The notes: generated from the sequence alone by a model not told the origin. 21,053 bases of DNA from a bacterium (GCA_026981635.1 JALSIF010000122.1:1-21053); one strand, 5' to 3'; shown: positions 8,256 to 17,523, counted from the first letter of the stretch. Numbers and translations: made by a program.

Positions 8256-8627
8256 CTACTTGGGCCGGCGGGTTCCGTACTTACTCCTGCCCTGCTTCCT
8301 GCCTTCCACCCCAGCACAGTCCAGGGCGCCGCGGATGATGTGGTAGCGCACACCAGGAAGGTCCTTCACACGTCCACCCCTCACCAACACCACCGAGTGC
8401 TCGGCCAGGTTGTGCCCCTCACCGGGGATGTAGGCGGTGATCTCGTAGCCGGAGGTAAGCCTCACCCGGGCCACCTTGCGCAGGGCCGAGTTGGGCTTCT
8501 TGGGGGTGACGGTGTAGACGCGCGTGCAGACCCCCCGCCGCTGGGGGCATCCCCGGAGGGCGGGCGACTTGGACTTGTGCACCTTGCGCTTGCGCCCCTT
8601 CCTGACTAGCTGGTTGATGGTCGGCAT
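8256..8627 (-). CDS. rpsL: 30S ribosomal protein S12
   Basis: S12 sits at the decoding centre and affects accuracy. The 123-residue product starts [12 protein letters not shown] and has [10 protein letters not shown], the [17 protein letters not shown] loop, [15 protein letters not shown], and [10 protein letters not shown] with the Asp that is methylthiolated in E. coli. The lysines linked to streptomycin resistance (E. coli K42 and K87 positions) are intact, so a sensitive-type S12 is expected. A TTG nine bases upstream (8636) is in frame, but AGGGAG lies about 11 bases before the ATG and only two before the TTG, and the family N-terminus is MPTI, so the ATG is preferred. It is the first gene of the str cluster. 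Confidence 0.97.
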   Translation of the reverse strand: MPTINQLVRKGRKRKVHKSKSPALRGCPQRRGVCTRVYTVTPKKPNSALRKVARVRLTSGYEITAYIPGEGHNLAEHSVVLVRGGRVKDLPGVRYHIIRGALDCAGVEGRKQGRSKYGTRRPK

Positions 8628-8667
8628 AACTGACAAAGCTCCCTACTCGGCTGGCTAAGAACCATAA

Positions 8668-8696
8668 ATGCTAGCACAGCCATCCCTGGCTGGCAA
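8668..8696 (-). promoter_or_regulatory. Candidate str promoter upstream of rpsL
   Basis: The minus strand reads TTGCCA (8696-8691), a 17-base spacer, then TAGCAT (8673-8668), with TGC just before the -10. This matches the sigma-70 pattern with five of six bases at -35, four of six at -10, ideal spacing and an extended -10. The expected start near 8661 gives a leader of about 33 bases before the rpsL ATG. It lies in the 95-base gap after rpoC. A short hairpin, CAGCCA/TGGCTG (8677-8692), falls in the spacer. The match is by eye only. Confidence 0.45.
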
Positions 8697-8722
8697 GCAA
8701 GTTCCACTCTCAAGCAGCCGGT

Positions 8723-11700
8723 TTAGAACCCCTCTCCCCCGTCTTCCTGGTGGAAGCTCTGCTGATATTTGAGGTAGGGAGGGAGGTCCTCCGGCTCCTC
8801 CCGCTCAATGCGCTCAAGGGTGAGCCCTTCTTCCGCGTCCACCCGGTAGAGGATGTCCCGCTTGTGGCCCGTGCCCACTGGGATGAGACCGCCGATGATG
8901 ACGTTCTCCTTGAGCCCCCGTAGGTAGTCCTTCTTCCCCTCTACTGCCGCCTCGGTGAGCACCCGGGTGGTCTCCTGGAAGGAGGCGGCCGCCAGCCAGC
9001 TCTCGGTGGAGAGGCTGGCCTTGGAAATGCCCTGCAGGATGGTGGTGGCCTTGGGCGGCTTGATTCCCTTCTCCTCGGCGTGGCGGCAAAGCAGAGTGAA
9101 GGTCTTGCGGTCCAGCTTGTCGCCCGGCAGAAGCTCTCCCTTGAAACCACCCGGGTCGGTGATCTCCACGAAGTTGAACATCCGCCGCACGATGATCTCA
9201 ATGTACTTGGAGTTGACGCTCACCGACTGGGACTCGTAGATCTCCTGGATGGTCTGCACCAGGTACTCCTGGGTCTTGAGATCACCCACCAGCCGGTGGT
9301 ACTCCCTGAGATCAAAATCGCCCTCGCAGAGCTTGGCTGCCTTGCGCACGTAGTCTCCCTCGGCCACCAGTAGCGCCCGGTTGTCGTGGGGTGTCTCGTA
9401 GGTCTTCTCCTGCTCGCCGTCCTCGCTCACCAGGTGGATGCGATAGTAGACCCGGTCGTCCTCCGGATACATCCGCTCCACCTTGCCCGAGATGTCGGTC
9501 AGGTGGACCCCGTCCGGGTCCAACGGGGTGTTGATCTTTACCTGTTGACCAAACCTCACCGCCGGCCCCTGGTCATCCTTGAGCACCAGTTCGTAGGTGC
9601 GCTCAATGCCTAGCCGCTGATCCCTCACCACCACCTTCCAGGGGGTGAACTTGGTGATCTGCTTGACCGTGCCACTAAACTCGGCCAGAGGGGCGGGGTC
9701 CTTGACACCTCGCACCTCTAGCAGGCTCTCCACCGCAGGCAGACCGCGGGTGATGTCCACGTGCTCGCGCCGCTTGATCACATAGATGATGGAGCCCTTC
9801 TTGATTTTTTCCCCCCGCTTTACCCTCACCTCAACGGTGGTCTCCGAGGTGTTGGGCTGGGTGCGGATGACCCGCTCGCTCCCCTCCTTGGTCTTGAGCT
9901 TGATCTGGAAAGAAAAACCCTGCCCGGAGGGGCTTTTCACCCGTCTGACATCCTTCACCTCGGCGTCCGCATCGGTCTGGTAGGGGGTGACTCGTTCCAC
10001 GAAGCTGCCCGCCCCACCGGTGTGGAAGGTGCGCAGGGTAAGCTGGGTGCCTGGCTCACCGATGGACTGGGCAGCCACCACACCGACCGGCTCGCCCACC
10101 TCCACCAGCCGCCAGTTGGACAGATCCCAGCCAAAGCACTTGGCACACACTCCGTTGCCCAGCTCCTCACAGGTGAGCACACTGCGGATGGTCACCCGCC
10201 GCGGCTGGGGAGCGTCCTTGAGCACCTCGTAGATCCGCTCACATTCCTCGTGGCCCATCTCGGTCCCCCGCGGGTAGATCACCTCTCCCGTTTGGGGGTC
10301 AACTAGGTCGCGGGCCAGCAGGCGGCCAAAGAGCTGCTTCTTGACCCGCTCACGGCCAAAGTCACCGTAGTAGTCCAGGTTGATCTCCAGCCCCTGCTCG
10401 GTGCCACAGTCCAGCTTGCTGATGTGCACATCCACCGCCACGTCCACCAGCCGGCGGGTGAGATAGCCGGAGTCGGCCGTCTTAAGGGCGGTGTCCACCA
10501 GACCCTTCCTTCCACCATGGGTGGAGACGAAGTACTCAAAGACCGACAGCCCCTCGCGGAAGTTGGAGATGATGGGAAAGTCCAACACCCGGCCGGTGGG
10601 TCCCACCATCAGACCACGCATGGCGGCAAGTTGCTTCACCTGGTCCATCTTGCCCCGGGCACCCGAGTTGGCCATCATCCAGATGGGATTGAGCACATCA
10701 AAGTTGAGCTTCATCGCCTTGGTGAGCTCCTTGTTGGCCCGGTCCCACACCTTGATAATCTCCTCGTTCTTCTCCGCCGGGGTGATACGCTTCTTGTTGA
10801 AGTCAGACCAGATCCGCTCGGTCTCCTTGCGGGCCTTCTCAATGATCTTGCTCTTCTCGGCTGGGATGCAGATATCACTTACCGCCAAAGTCACCCCGGT
10901 GAGGCAAGCCCACTCAAAACCGATGTCCTTGAGGGCGTCAGCCAGTACCACCACAAAGTTGTGCCCACACTGTCGGTAGGCCAGCTCCAATAGCCAGCCC
11001 AGGTCTTTCTTGCCCAGCCCGTAGTTGAAATAGGGCAGGCGGCGCTCCTCGGGCACCTCCACCTCCTTGTAGAGATCATCCAGCCGCCGGTTGAAGATCA
11101 CCCTTCCCACCGTGGTCAGGCAGAAGATCTCTGGAACCGGCTCACCCTCACTCTGATAGAGCACCCGACGTTCTAGCTTTACCACCACCGGCTGCAGCAG
11201 GTCCAGGTGGCCGTTCTCGTAGGCCAGGATTACCTCGTCCAGGTCAGTGAAGTGGGGGGTCTTGGGCAGCACCCGGTCCTCAAGCTTTCGCTCCTCGTCC
11301 TTCTCTCTCAACTCCTGATAGGAGAGCAGCCGGTAGCCCTTGGAGAGGTCGTCGGGGTCCACCGGCTCGGTGTAACGCGGGTCAGGCTCCATCTGAGTCA
11401 GGTAATAGATGCCCAACACCATGTCCTGGGTGGGACCAACTATGGGCCGCCCGTCGGCCGGCAGCAACAGGTTGTTGGAAGAAAGCATCAGCACCCGCGC
11501 CTCTGCCTGGGCAGCGGTGGAGAGGGGAACGTGCACCGCCATTTGATCACCGTCAAAGTCGGCGTTGTAGGCGGTGCAGACTAGCGGGTGGAGCTGGATC
11601 GCCTTGCCCTCAATCAGTACCGGCTCAAAGGCCTGGATGGAGAGGCGGTGCAGGGTGGGGGCGCGGTTTAGAAGCACCGGGTGGTTCTTGATGATCTCGT

Positions 11701-13558
11701 CCAGGGCATCCCACACCTCCTCCGCCTCTGCCTTCTCCACTATGTGGCGGGCGTAGGCCACGTTCTGCTGGGGGTCGTCGGGCTTGATCAGCTTGTGCAG
11801 CACGAAGGGCTTAAACAGTTCCAGGGCCATCATCTTGGGCAGGCCACACTGGTGGAGCTTGAGCCTCGGCCCCACCACGATGACCGAGCGGCCCGAGTAG
11901 TCCACCCGCTTGCCCAGCAGGTTCTGCCGGAACCTGCCCTGCTTGCCCCTGAGCATGTCGGAGAGGCTCTTTAGGGGTCGGCTGGCCGAACTAAGCGAGG
12001 GCCTCCCTCGGGCGCGGGCGTTGTCAATCAGTGCGTCCACCGACTCCTGCAGCATGCGCTTCTCATTGCGCATGATGGATTCGGGGGCGCGGATGTCAAT
12101 GAGCTTGCGCATCCGGTTGTTGCGGTTGATCACCCGCCGGTAGAGCTCGTTTAGGTCGCTTGAAGCAAACCGACCCCCGTCCAGCTCAACCATCGGCCGA
12201 AGCTCCGGCGGCAGCACCGGCAGTACCTTGAGGATCATCCACTCCGGCCGGTTGCCGCTGCGGCGGAAGGAGCGCACGATCCTGAGCCGCTTCAAAAGCT
12301 TGCGCCTGGTCTGGGCGCTTGCGGTGCGCTCAATCTCCTCCCTGAGGTCCCGCTCCAGTTCCTCCAGATCAAGGTTCTCAAAGATGTCCAGCAGGGCCTC
12401 AGCCCCCATCTTTAGCTGGATGTACCTGTCCAGGTCTATCTCATGGTTGAGGTAAAGGAAGTATCTAAGCACAGCAAAGGACTCGTATCCCGGGATAACC
12501 ACCTGTCCACTGCGAGTGAGAGTGTCGTGGTCGGGCACCAAGGTCCACTTCTTAAGCTTCTTGATCAGGCGGATACCACCCTCCAAGCGGGAGATGTTGT
12601 AGTCCAGCTCCTCAATGGTCTTGCGCCGGATGAGATTGGGGTTCTTGTCTTCCACCATAAAGACAAAGAAGCCGGAGTCAAACAGCTTGGAGATGAGGGC
12701 GTAGGTGAACTCGTCCCCCCGCTGCCCGATGACCTCTTGGGTGGCCGGATCAACGATCCTCTCAGCCAGCCTATAGAAGGAGAGGATCTTCTCCCGGTTG
12801 ACAAAGTCCTTCATCCGCTCCAGGTCCTCGGCGACCTCGGGGTCCTGGGAGAAGTCCATCCCCGGCTGAAGCTTGCCGTCCCCATACTTCTTGGCCAGGC
12901 CGTGGGCCAGCTCCCGCTTCTGGGCGTCATCGGTGGTGAAGCGGGCAAGCTTCTGCCACAGGTTCATCTCGTGGACGTTTTTTACGTTCCGCCGCTCGGC
13001 CTTGAGTTTCTTTACGTGCTCCCTGACCCAGGCCTCAATCTGGCGGTAGTTCTCCAGGAGCCAGGGGATGTCAATCTTGGTAACGATGTACTGGACGTAG
13101 TAGACGATCTTCTCAACTTCCTTGGAGTTGATCCCGAGGAGAGCCGACATCCGGTTGGGAATGGAGCGGGTGAACCAGATGTGGGCTACCGGTGCAGCCA
13201 GCCGGATGTGGGCCATCCACTCGCGGCGCACCTTGGAGTGGGTCACCATCACCCCACAGCGGTCGCAGACCACCTCCTTGAAGCGGCGCCGCTTGTACTT
13301 GCCGCAGGCACACTCGTAGTTCTTGGTGGGCCCGAAGATGCGCTCGCAGAACAGGCCGTCCCGCTCGGGACGGTAGGTGCGGTAGTTGAAGGTCTCCGCC
13401 TTCTTTACCTCGGCGTAGTACTCGGTGTCCCCCGGCCCCTTGCGCTTGCTCCAGCGAAGAATGTCCTCCGGCGAGGCCAGGGAGATGCGGATCCACTCAA
13501 TGTTGCGGGGCTGAATCTCCAGTCGCCCCACCATCCTTCTCCTTTGTGCTACCGCCAC
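8723..13558 (-). CDS. rpoC: DNA-directed RNA polymerase subunit beta-prime
   Basis: RpoC forms the active site and clamp of RNA polymerase with RpoB. The 1611-residue product has the zinc ribbon C83/C85/C98/C101, the rudder and lid region, the Mg-binding NADFDGD (665-671), the bridge helix FVSTHGGRKGL (1010-1020), the second zinc site (C1051, C1130, C1138, C1141) and the trigger loop LTLRTFHTGG (1173-1182). It ends with KASLSTES, SFQETTRVLTEA and the LIPVGTG motif. About 180 extra residues lie between 160 and 383, where Thermus-type beta-prime also carries an insert, and a second sandwich-barrel-like repeat appears at 1350-1418. The GTG at 13558 has GGAG six bases upstream, three bases past the rpoB stop; an ATG at 13534 with AAAGGAG four bases before it is an alternative start that would remove eight residues. 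Confidence 0.97.
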   Translation of the reverse strand: MAVAQRRRMVGRLEIQPRNIEWIRISLASPEDILRWSKRKGPGDTEYYAEVKKAETFNYRTYRPERDGLFCERIFGPTKNYECACGKYKRRRFKEVVCDRCGVMVTHSKVRREWMAHIRLAAPVAHIWFTRSIPNRMSALLGINSKEVEKIVYYVQYIVTKIDIPWLLENYRQIEAWVREHVKKLKAERRNVKNVHEMNLWQKLARFTTDDAQKRELAHGLAKKYGDGKLQPGMDFSQDPEVAEDLERMKDFVNREKILSFYRLAERIVDPATQEVIGQRGDEFTYALISKLFDSGFFVFMVEDKNPNLIRRKTIEELDYNISRLEGGIRLIKKLKKWTLVPDHDTLTRSGQVVIPGYESFAVLRYFLYLNHEIDLDRYIQLKMGAEALLDIFENLDLEELERDLREEIERTASAQTRRKLLKRLRIVRSFRRSGNRPEWMILKVLPVLPPELRPMVELDGGRFASSDLNELYRRVINRNNRMRKLIDIRAPESIMRNEKRMLQESVDALIDNARARGRPSLSSASRPLKSLSDMLRGKQGRFRQNLLGKRVDYSGRSVIVVGPRLKLHQCGLPKMMALELFKPFVLHKLIKPDDPQQNVAYARHIVEKAEAEEVWDALDEIIKNHPVLLNRAPTLHRLSIQAFEPVLIEGKAIQLHPLVCTAYNADFDGDQMAVHVPLSTAAQAEARVLMLSSNNLLLPADGRPIVGPTQDMVLGIYYLTQMEPDPRYTEPVDPDDLSKGYRLLSYQELREKDEERKLEDRVLPKTPHFTDLDEVILAYENGHLDLLQPVVVKLERRVLYQSEGEPVPEIFCLTTVGRVIFNRRLDDLYKEVEVPEERRLPYFNYGLGKKDLGWLLELAYRQCGHNFVVVLADALKDIGFEWACLTGVTLAVSDICIPAEKSKIIEKARKETERIWSDFNKKRITPAEKNEEIIKVWDRANKELTKAMKLNFDVLNPIWMMANSGARGKMDQVKQLAAMRGLMVGPTGRVLDFPIISNFREGLSVFEYFVSTHGGRKGLVDTALKTADSGYLTRRLVDVAVDVHISKLDCGTEQGLEINLDYYGDFGRERVKKQLFGRLLARDLVDPQTGEVIYPRGTEMGHEECERIYEVLKDAPQPRRVTIRSVLTCEELGNGVCAKCFGWDLSNWRLVEVGEPVGVVAAQSIGEPGTQLTLRTFHTGGAGSFVERVTPYQTDADAEVKDVRRVKSPSGQGFSFQIKLKTKEGSERVIRTQPNTSETTVEVRVKRGEKIKKGSIIYVIKRREHVDITRGLPAVESLLEVRGVKDPAPLAEFSGTVKQITKFTPWKVVVRDQRLGIERTYELVLKDDQGPAVRFGQQVKINTPLDPDGVHLTDISGKVERMYPEDDRVYYRIHLVSEDGEQEKTYETPHDNRALLVAEGDYVRKAAKLCEGDFDLREYHRLVGDLKTQEYLVQTIQEIYESQSVSVNSKYIEIIVRRMFNFVEITDPGGFKGELLPGDKLDRKTFTLLCRHAEEKGIKPPKATTILQGISKASLSTESWLAAASFQETTRVLTEAAVEGKKDYLRGLKENVIIGGLIPVGTGHKRDILYRVDAEEGLTLERIEREEPEDLPPYLKYQQSFHQEDGGEGF

Positions 13559-13561
13559 TTT

Positions 13562-16500
13562 CTACTCCACCTCCTCGTCAAACTCACCGTCCGACGGAAC
13601 GGTGGGCGGGGGAAGCTCGGGCACCTCCCCCCCATCACCGCCAACCGCTGAGCTGGCGAAGACCGTCTCCCTCATCCGGCGCTCGCGCTCCTCAATCTCC
13701 TCCTCGTAGTACTTGACCTCAACATTGAGCGCCAGGCTCTTGAGCTCGTTTACGATCACGTTGAACCCTTCCGGCAGACCCGGCTCGGGGATCAGGCGGC
13801 CATCCACGATGGCCTGGTAGGTGCGGCTGCGCCCCTCAACGTCGTCGCTCTTTATGGTGAGCATCTCCTTGAGCAGGTAGGCGGCACCGTAGCCCTCCAG
13901 CGCCCACACCTCCATCTCACCCAGTCGCTGACCGCCAAACTGGGCCTTGCCCCCCAGCGGCTGCTGGGTAATCAGGGCATAGCCACCGGTGGAGCGGGCG
14001 TGGATCTTCTCCTCCACCAGGTGGTGGAGCTTCATGATGTACATCACCCCCACCATCACCCGCTCCTTGAAGGGCTCGCCGGTCACCCCGTCATAGAGGA
14101 TGGTTTTGCCGTCCAGGGGCAGGTTGAGGTAGGCAAACAGCTGGCGAATCTGGTCCTCCTTCACCGATTGGAAGGGGGGCGACTTGACCTTGAGCGGATT
14201 TTTGGCCCGGCGCAGGCGGATCTCCTCCACCCCCTGAAGCTCATGCTTGCGCTTGGAGCGGTCAAAGTGGATAGGCTCCTCCTTGGCGAGGATCCGGCGC
14301 ACCTCCTCCAGCTGGCTCTCATCAATCATGGAGCAGGCCAGCCCAAGATGTGCCTCCAGCACCTGGCCGATGTTCATTCGGCTGGGCACGCCGAGGGGAT
14401 TCAGCACCATCTGGATGGGGGTCCCGTCGGGCAGGAAGGGCATGTCCTCCACCGGCAGCACCATGGAGATGACCCCCTTGTTGCCGTGCCGACCGGCGAT
14501 CTTGTCGCCCACCTGAAGCTTGAGCGTGCGGGCCACAAAGACCCGCGCCAGCTCCACCACGTTGTGGGGGAGGTCGTCCCCCTTCTCTCGGCTGAAGAAC
14601 TGGGTGTGGATGACCACCCCTTCCTCGCCGTGGGGAAGCTTTAGTGGGGTGTTCTTGTAGTTTCGCCCCTTCTCGCCGAAGACCATGCGGATGAGCTTCT
14701 CCTCCCCCGAGAGATCGGTCTCCCCCCGCGGGGTGATCTTGCCCACCAGCACATCCCCCGCCTTCACCCAGGCGCCCTCACGGATGATGCCCCGCTCGTC
14801 CAGAGTGCGCTCAATCTTGCTGGAGTACTGGCGCATCTCCCGGGTGATCTTTTCCGGTCCCACCTTGGTCTCCCGCGCCTCACACTCCAGCTTCTCAATG
14901 TGGATGGAGGTAAAGATGTCGTCGGTGACCAGCTCCTCGCTGACCAGCACCGCGTCCTCAAAGTTGTAGCCCCGCCAGGGGAGGAAGGCAACCAGCACGT
15001 TCTTGCCCAGGGCAAGCTCGCCACCACTGGTGGTGCTGCCGTCGGCCAGAAGATCCCCCTTGATGACTACGTCCCCCTCCTTGACCACCGGCCGCTGGTT
15101 GACCAGCGAGCCCTGGTTGGAGCGCTTGAACTTCCTCAGCTCAATGGTCTCATACTGCTCCATCTCCTCGGGCAGCGGCTTAAACACCCGGTCCTCCGGC
15201 GGGACCACCCGCTTCCGATCAAGCTCACGGCCCGGAGGAGTGAAAATATAGTCAAACTTGGACTCGGTGAGTACCAGCTCGGGGACCTTGTCGGTGACGT
15301 CCTGGTAGCGCTCCTTGAGCTGGCCAACGATCTCCTCCACGATCTCCCGGCTCTTGGCCCGCACCACAATCTCGTGCTCATCCAGCGGGTTGCGCTCAAA
15401 GACCAGGCTGGGGTAGAGCTTCTCCCGCAGGCGCGCCAGCCGCTTCATCGCCTCGGTGGCGTCCCGCTTGCGCACGAAGCGCACCGCGGTCAGGTTGGTG
15501 AGGGTTTCCAGGTTGGGCAGGTCCAGGATCTCGCCCGTCTGGCGGTCCCAGACGATCCCCTTGGCCAGGGTGATCTTCTCCGAGTCGGCATAGATCACCT
15601 GGCCACAGAAATGGCTCCTTAGCACCGCCCCGGAGTCCTCCGCCACCCGTCGCTCGTTGCCGGTACCCACCAGCGGGGCCTCTGGCTCAATCAGCGGAAC
15701 CGCCTGGCGCTGCATGTTGGAGCCCATCAGCGCCCGGTTGGAGTCGTCGTGCTCCAGGAAGGGGATGAGGGAGGTGGTAACGGAGACGAACTGGGCGGGG
15801 CTGATTTCAATCAGGTCCACCTCCTCCCGGCTCACCAACTCAATGTTGTCCCCCCTACGCACATGCAGGCGATCCTCCAGGATGCGCCCCCGCTTGTCGC
15901 GCTTTACGGTGGCCGGGGCGATACGGAACTTGGTGTCCTCAAAGGCGGGAAGATATTTCACCTCGCTTGAGATCACCCGGCCCTTCTTTACCGGGTGATA
16001 GGGGGTCTCCACAAAGCCATACTTGTTTAGCCGGGCATAGCCGGCCAGGCTGGTGATGAGGCCGATGTTCTGCCCCTCCGGGGTCTCAATGGGGCAGATG
16101 CGCCCATAGTGGCTGCGGTGGACGTCCCTGAAGTCAAACCGGGCGGCGTCCCGGGTGAGCCCCTTGGGTCCCAGGGCGGAGAGGCGACGCTTGTGGGTGA
16201 GGGAGGTGAGCGGATTGGTCTCGTCCATGAACTGGCTCATCTGGGAGGAGCCAAAGAACTCCTTGATCACCCCCGTAAGCGGCCGGGTGTTGATGAGCGA
16301 CTTGGGGCTCTCCTCTTCGGCGGTGGGCTGCATCATCCGCTCGGTGATGATGCGCTCCACCCGCATCATCCCCTTGCGCATCTGCTCCTGTAAAAGCTCG
16401 CCCACCGGCTCCACCCGCCGGTTCTCCAGGTTCAGGTGCTCGGTGTCGTCAAGCTGCCCCTTGCCCTCCTCCTGCAGCTCGTAGAGCTTGCGGAAGGTCT

Positions 16501-17482
16501 CCATGAAGTCGGCCACCGACAGCACCCGCCGATCAGGGCGGAGGTTGATGCCCAGCTTGCGGTTGACCATGTAGCGACCCACCTCGGCCAGGTCGTAGCG
16601 CACCGGGTCCATGTAGCGCCGCCGGAGCATCTCCTCCAGCTGAGCCTCGGTGAAGGAGTCGGTGGGGTTGAGCCGCTTCCAGATCTCTATCAGCGCCTCC
16701 CTCCGGTCGCGGGTGCGGTCCTCCTCCACGGTGGGCATGAGGGGCTGCTGGATGGGGAAGGGCTGGTTATCCCATTCCTCCTTGGTGAGGGGCTCCTGGT
16801 GGACGTTGCCCTCCCGGTCGGTGTAGAGATAGACCGGGTCGGGGTGATAGATCACCTTCTTCTCCAGGTCAACCGTAAAGCCCAGCGCGCGCAGGAACTG
16901 GGTGATGGGGATGCGCACCACCCTCCGGGTGGTGTCCAGGCGAACCTGATACACCTTCCTCCGCTTGTCGTACTGATACTTGAGCCAGGAGCCCCGGTAG
17001 GGAATCAGCTTCACCATTGGGGCATCCTCGCTGGCAGTGCGCTTCTGACCAGGAGTGAAATAGACCCCCGGCGAGCGCACCAGCTGGCTCACGATCACCC
17101 TTTCAACCCCGTTGATGATGAAGGTGCCGCGAGAGGTCATGAAGGGGATATCACAGATGTAGACCTCCTGGCGGATAATCTCCCCCTTCCGCTTAAGGTT
17201 GCGAAACTCAAAGATGCCCTTGATGGAGGCCGAGTAGTCCAGGTCCATCTCCAGGCACTCGGTATCGGCGTGCTCGGGCAGGATGACCTTGTAGTCCAGA
17301 AAGTGGAGCTCCAGTGCGCCGTCCTTGCTGCGGATGGGGAAGACCTCCTCAAAGACCTGCTTGAAGCCCTCAAAGAGGAACCAGCGGTAGCTCTCCACCT
17401 GGGTGGCGAGCAGGAAGGGAAACTCATACTCAATCAGGTCTTCACTGAGTGCGTGACGCCTGTCTAGAAGCATTCCTTTCAA
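13562..17482 (-). CDS. rpoB: DNA-directed RNA polymerase subunit beta
   Basis: RpoB forms the other half of the RNA polymerase cleft. The 1306-residue product has the N-terminal NGVERVIVSQLVRSPGVYF (124-142), the rifampicin region FFGSSQMSQFMDETNPL (409-425) and THKRRLSALGP (429-439), DDSNRALMGSNMQRQAVPL (579-597), the catalytic-centre GDKIAGRHGNKG (992-1003), and the C-terminal KAQFGGQRLGEMEVWALEGYG (1179-1199). Residues at E. coli D516, H526, S531 and I572 are intact, suggesting rifampicin sensitivity. Arg455 and Gln471 replace prolines that are nearly constant in bacteria (E. coli P552 and P567). The TTG at 17482 is chosen because AAAGGAGG lies eight to nine bases upstream; the next ATG (17473) is 17 bases from it. 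Confidence 0.97.
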   Translation of the reverse strand: MKGMLLDRRHALSEDLIEYEFPFLLATQVESYRWFLFEGFKQVFEEVFPIRSKDGALELHFLDYKVILPEHADTECLEMDLDYSASIKGIFEFRNLKRKGEIIRQEVYICDIPFMTSRGTFIINGVERVIVSQLVRSPGVYFTPGQKRTASEDAPMVKLIPYRGSWLKYQYDKRRKVYQVRLDTTRRVVRIPITQFLRALGFTVDLEKKVIYHPDPVYLYTDREGNVHQEPLTKEEWDNQPFPIQQPLMPTVEEDRTRDRREALIEIWKRLNPTDSFTEAQLEEMLRRRYMDPVRYDLAEVGRYMVNRKLGINLRPDRRVLSVADFMETFRKLYELQEEGKGQLDDTEHLNLENRRVEPVGELLQEQMRKGMMRVERIITERMMQPTAEEESPKSLINTRPLTGVIKEFFGSSQMSQFMDETNPLTSLTHKRRLSALGPKGLTRDAARFDFRDVHRSHYGRICPIETPEGQNIGLITSLAGYARLNKYGFVETPYHPVKKGRVISSEVKYLPAFEDTKFRIAPATVKRDKRGRILEDRLHVRRGDNIELVSREEVDLIEISPAQFVSVTTSLIPFLEHDDSNRALMGSNMQRQAVPLIEPEAPLVGTGNERRVAEDSGAVLRSHFCGQVIYADSEKITLAKGIVWDRQTGEILDLPNLETLTNLTAVRFVRKRDATEAMKRLARLREKLYPSLVFERNPLDEHEIVVRAKSREIVEEIVGQLKERYQDVTDKVPELVLTESKFDYIFTPPGRELDRKRVVPPEDRVFKPLPEEMEQYETIELRKFKRSNQGSLVNQRPVVKEGDVVIKGDLLADGSTTSGGELALGKNVLVAFLPWRGYNFEDAVLVSEELVTDDIFTSIHIEKLECEARETKVGPEKITREMRQYSSKIERTLDERGIIREGAWVKAGDVLVGKITPRGETDLSGEEKLIRMVFGEKGRNYKNTPLKLPHGEEGVVIHTQFFSREKGDDLPHNVVELARVFVARTLKLQVGDKIAGRHGNKGVISMVLPVEDMPFLPDGTPIQMVLNPLGVPSRMNIGQVLEAHLGLACSMIDESQLEEVRRILAKEEPIHFDRSKRKHELQGVEEIRLRRAKNPLKVKSPPFQSVKEDQIRQLFAYLNLPLDGKTILYDGVTGEPFKERVMVGVMYIMKLHHLVEEKIHARSTGGYALITQQPLGGKAQFGGQRLGEMEVWALEGYGAAYLLKEMLTIKSDDVEGRSRTYQAIVDGRLIPEPGLPEGFNVIVNELKSLALNVEVKYYEEEIEERERRMRETVFASSAVGGDGGEVPELPPPTVPSDGEFDEEVE

Positions 17483-17523
17483 GGCCTAACCCTCCTTTCG
17501 AAAAGCTTGCGGCCGTGCAAAGC

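Noticed and set aside
8628-8636. Upstream TTG start for rpsL adding three residues
   Set aside because: The Shine-Dalgarno AGGGAG would be only two bases from the TTG, and S12 begins MPTI across bacteria.
8677-8692. Hairpin CAGCCA-GGGA-TGGCTG after rpoC as a terminator
   Set aside because: No T-run follows; the sequence after it is TGCTAGCATTTATGG, better read as a promoter -10 region.
12443-13651. Long plus-strand reading frame of 402 codons, and similar long ones at 412-1125, 1399-2298, 4352-5443, 14000-14644 and 16436-17467
   Set aside because: Each lies opposite a highly conserved gene, has no recognisable domain and a His/Leu/Val/Gly-rich composition typical of the antisense of GC-rich coding DNA. 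No ribosome-binding site or promoter supports them.
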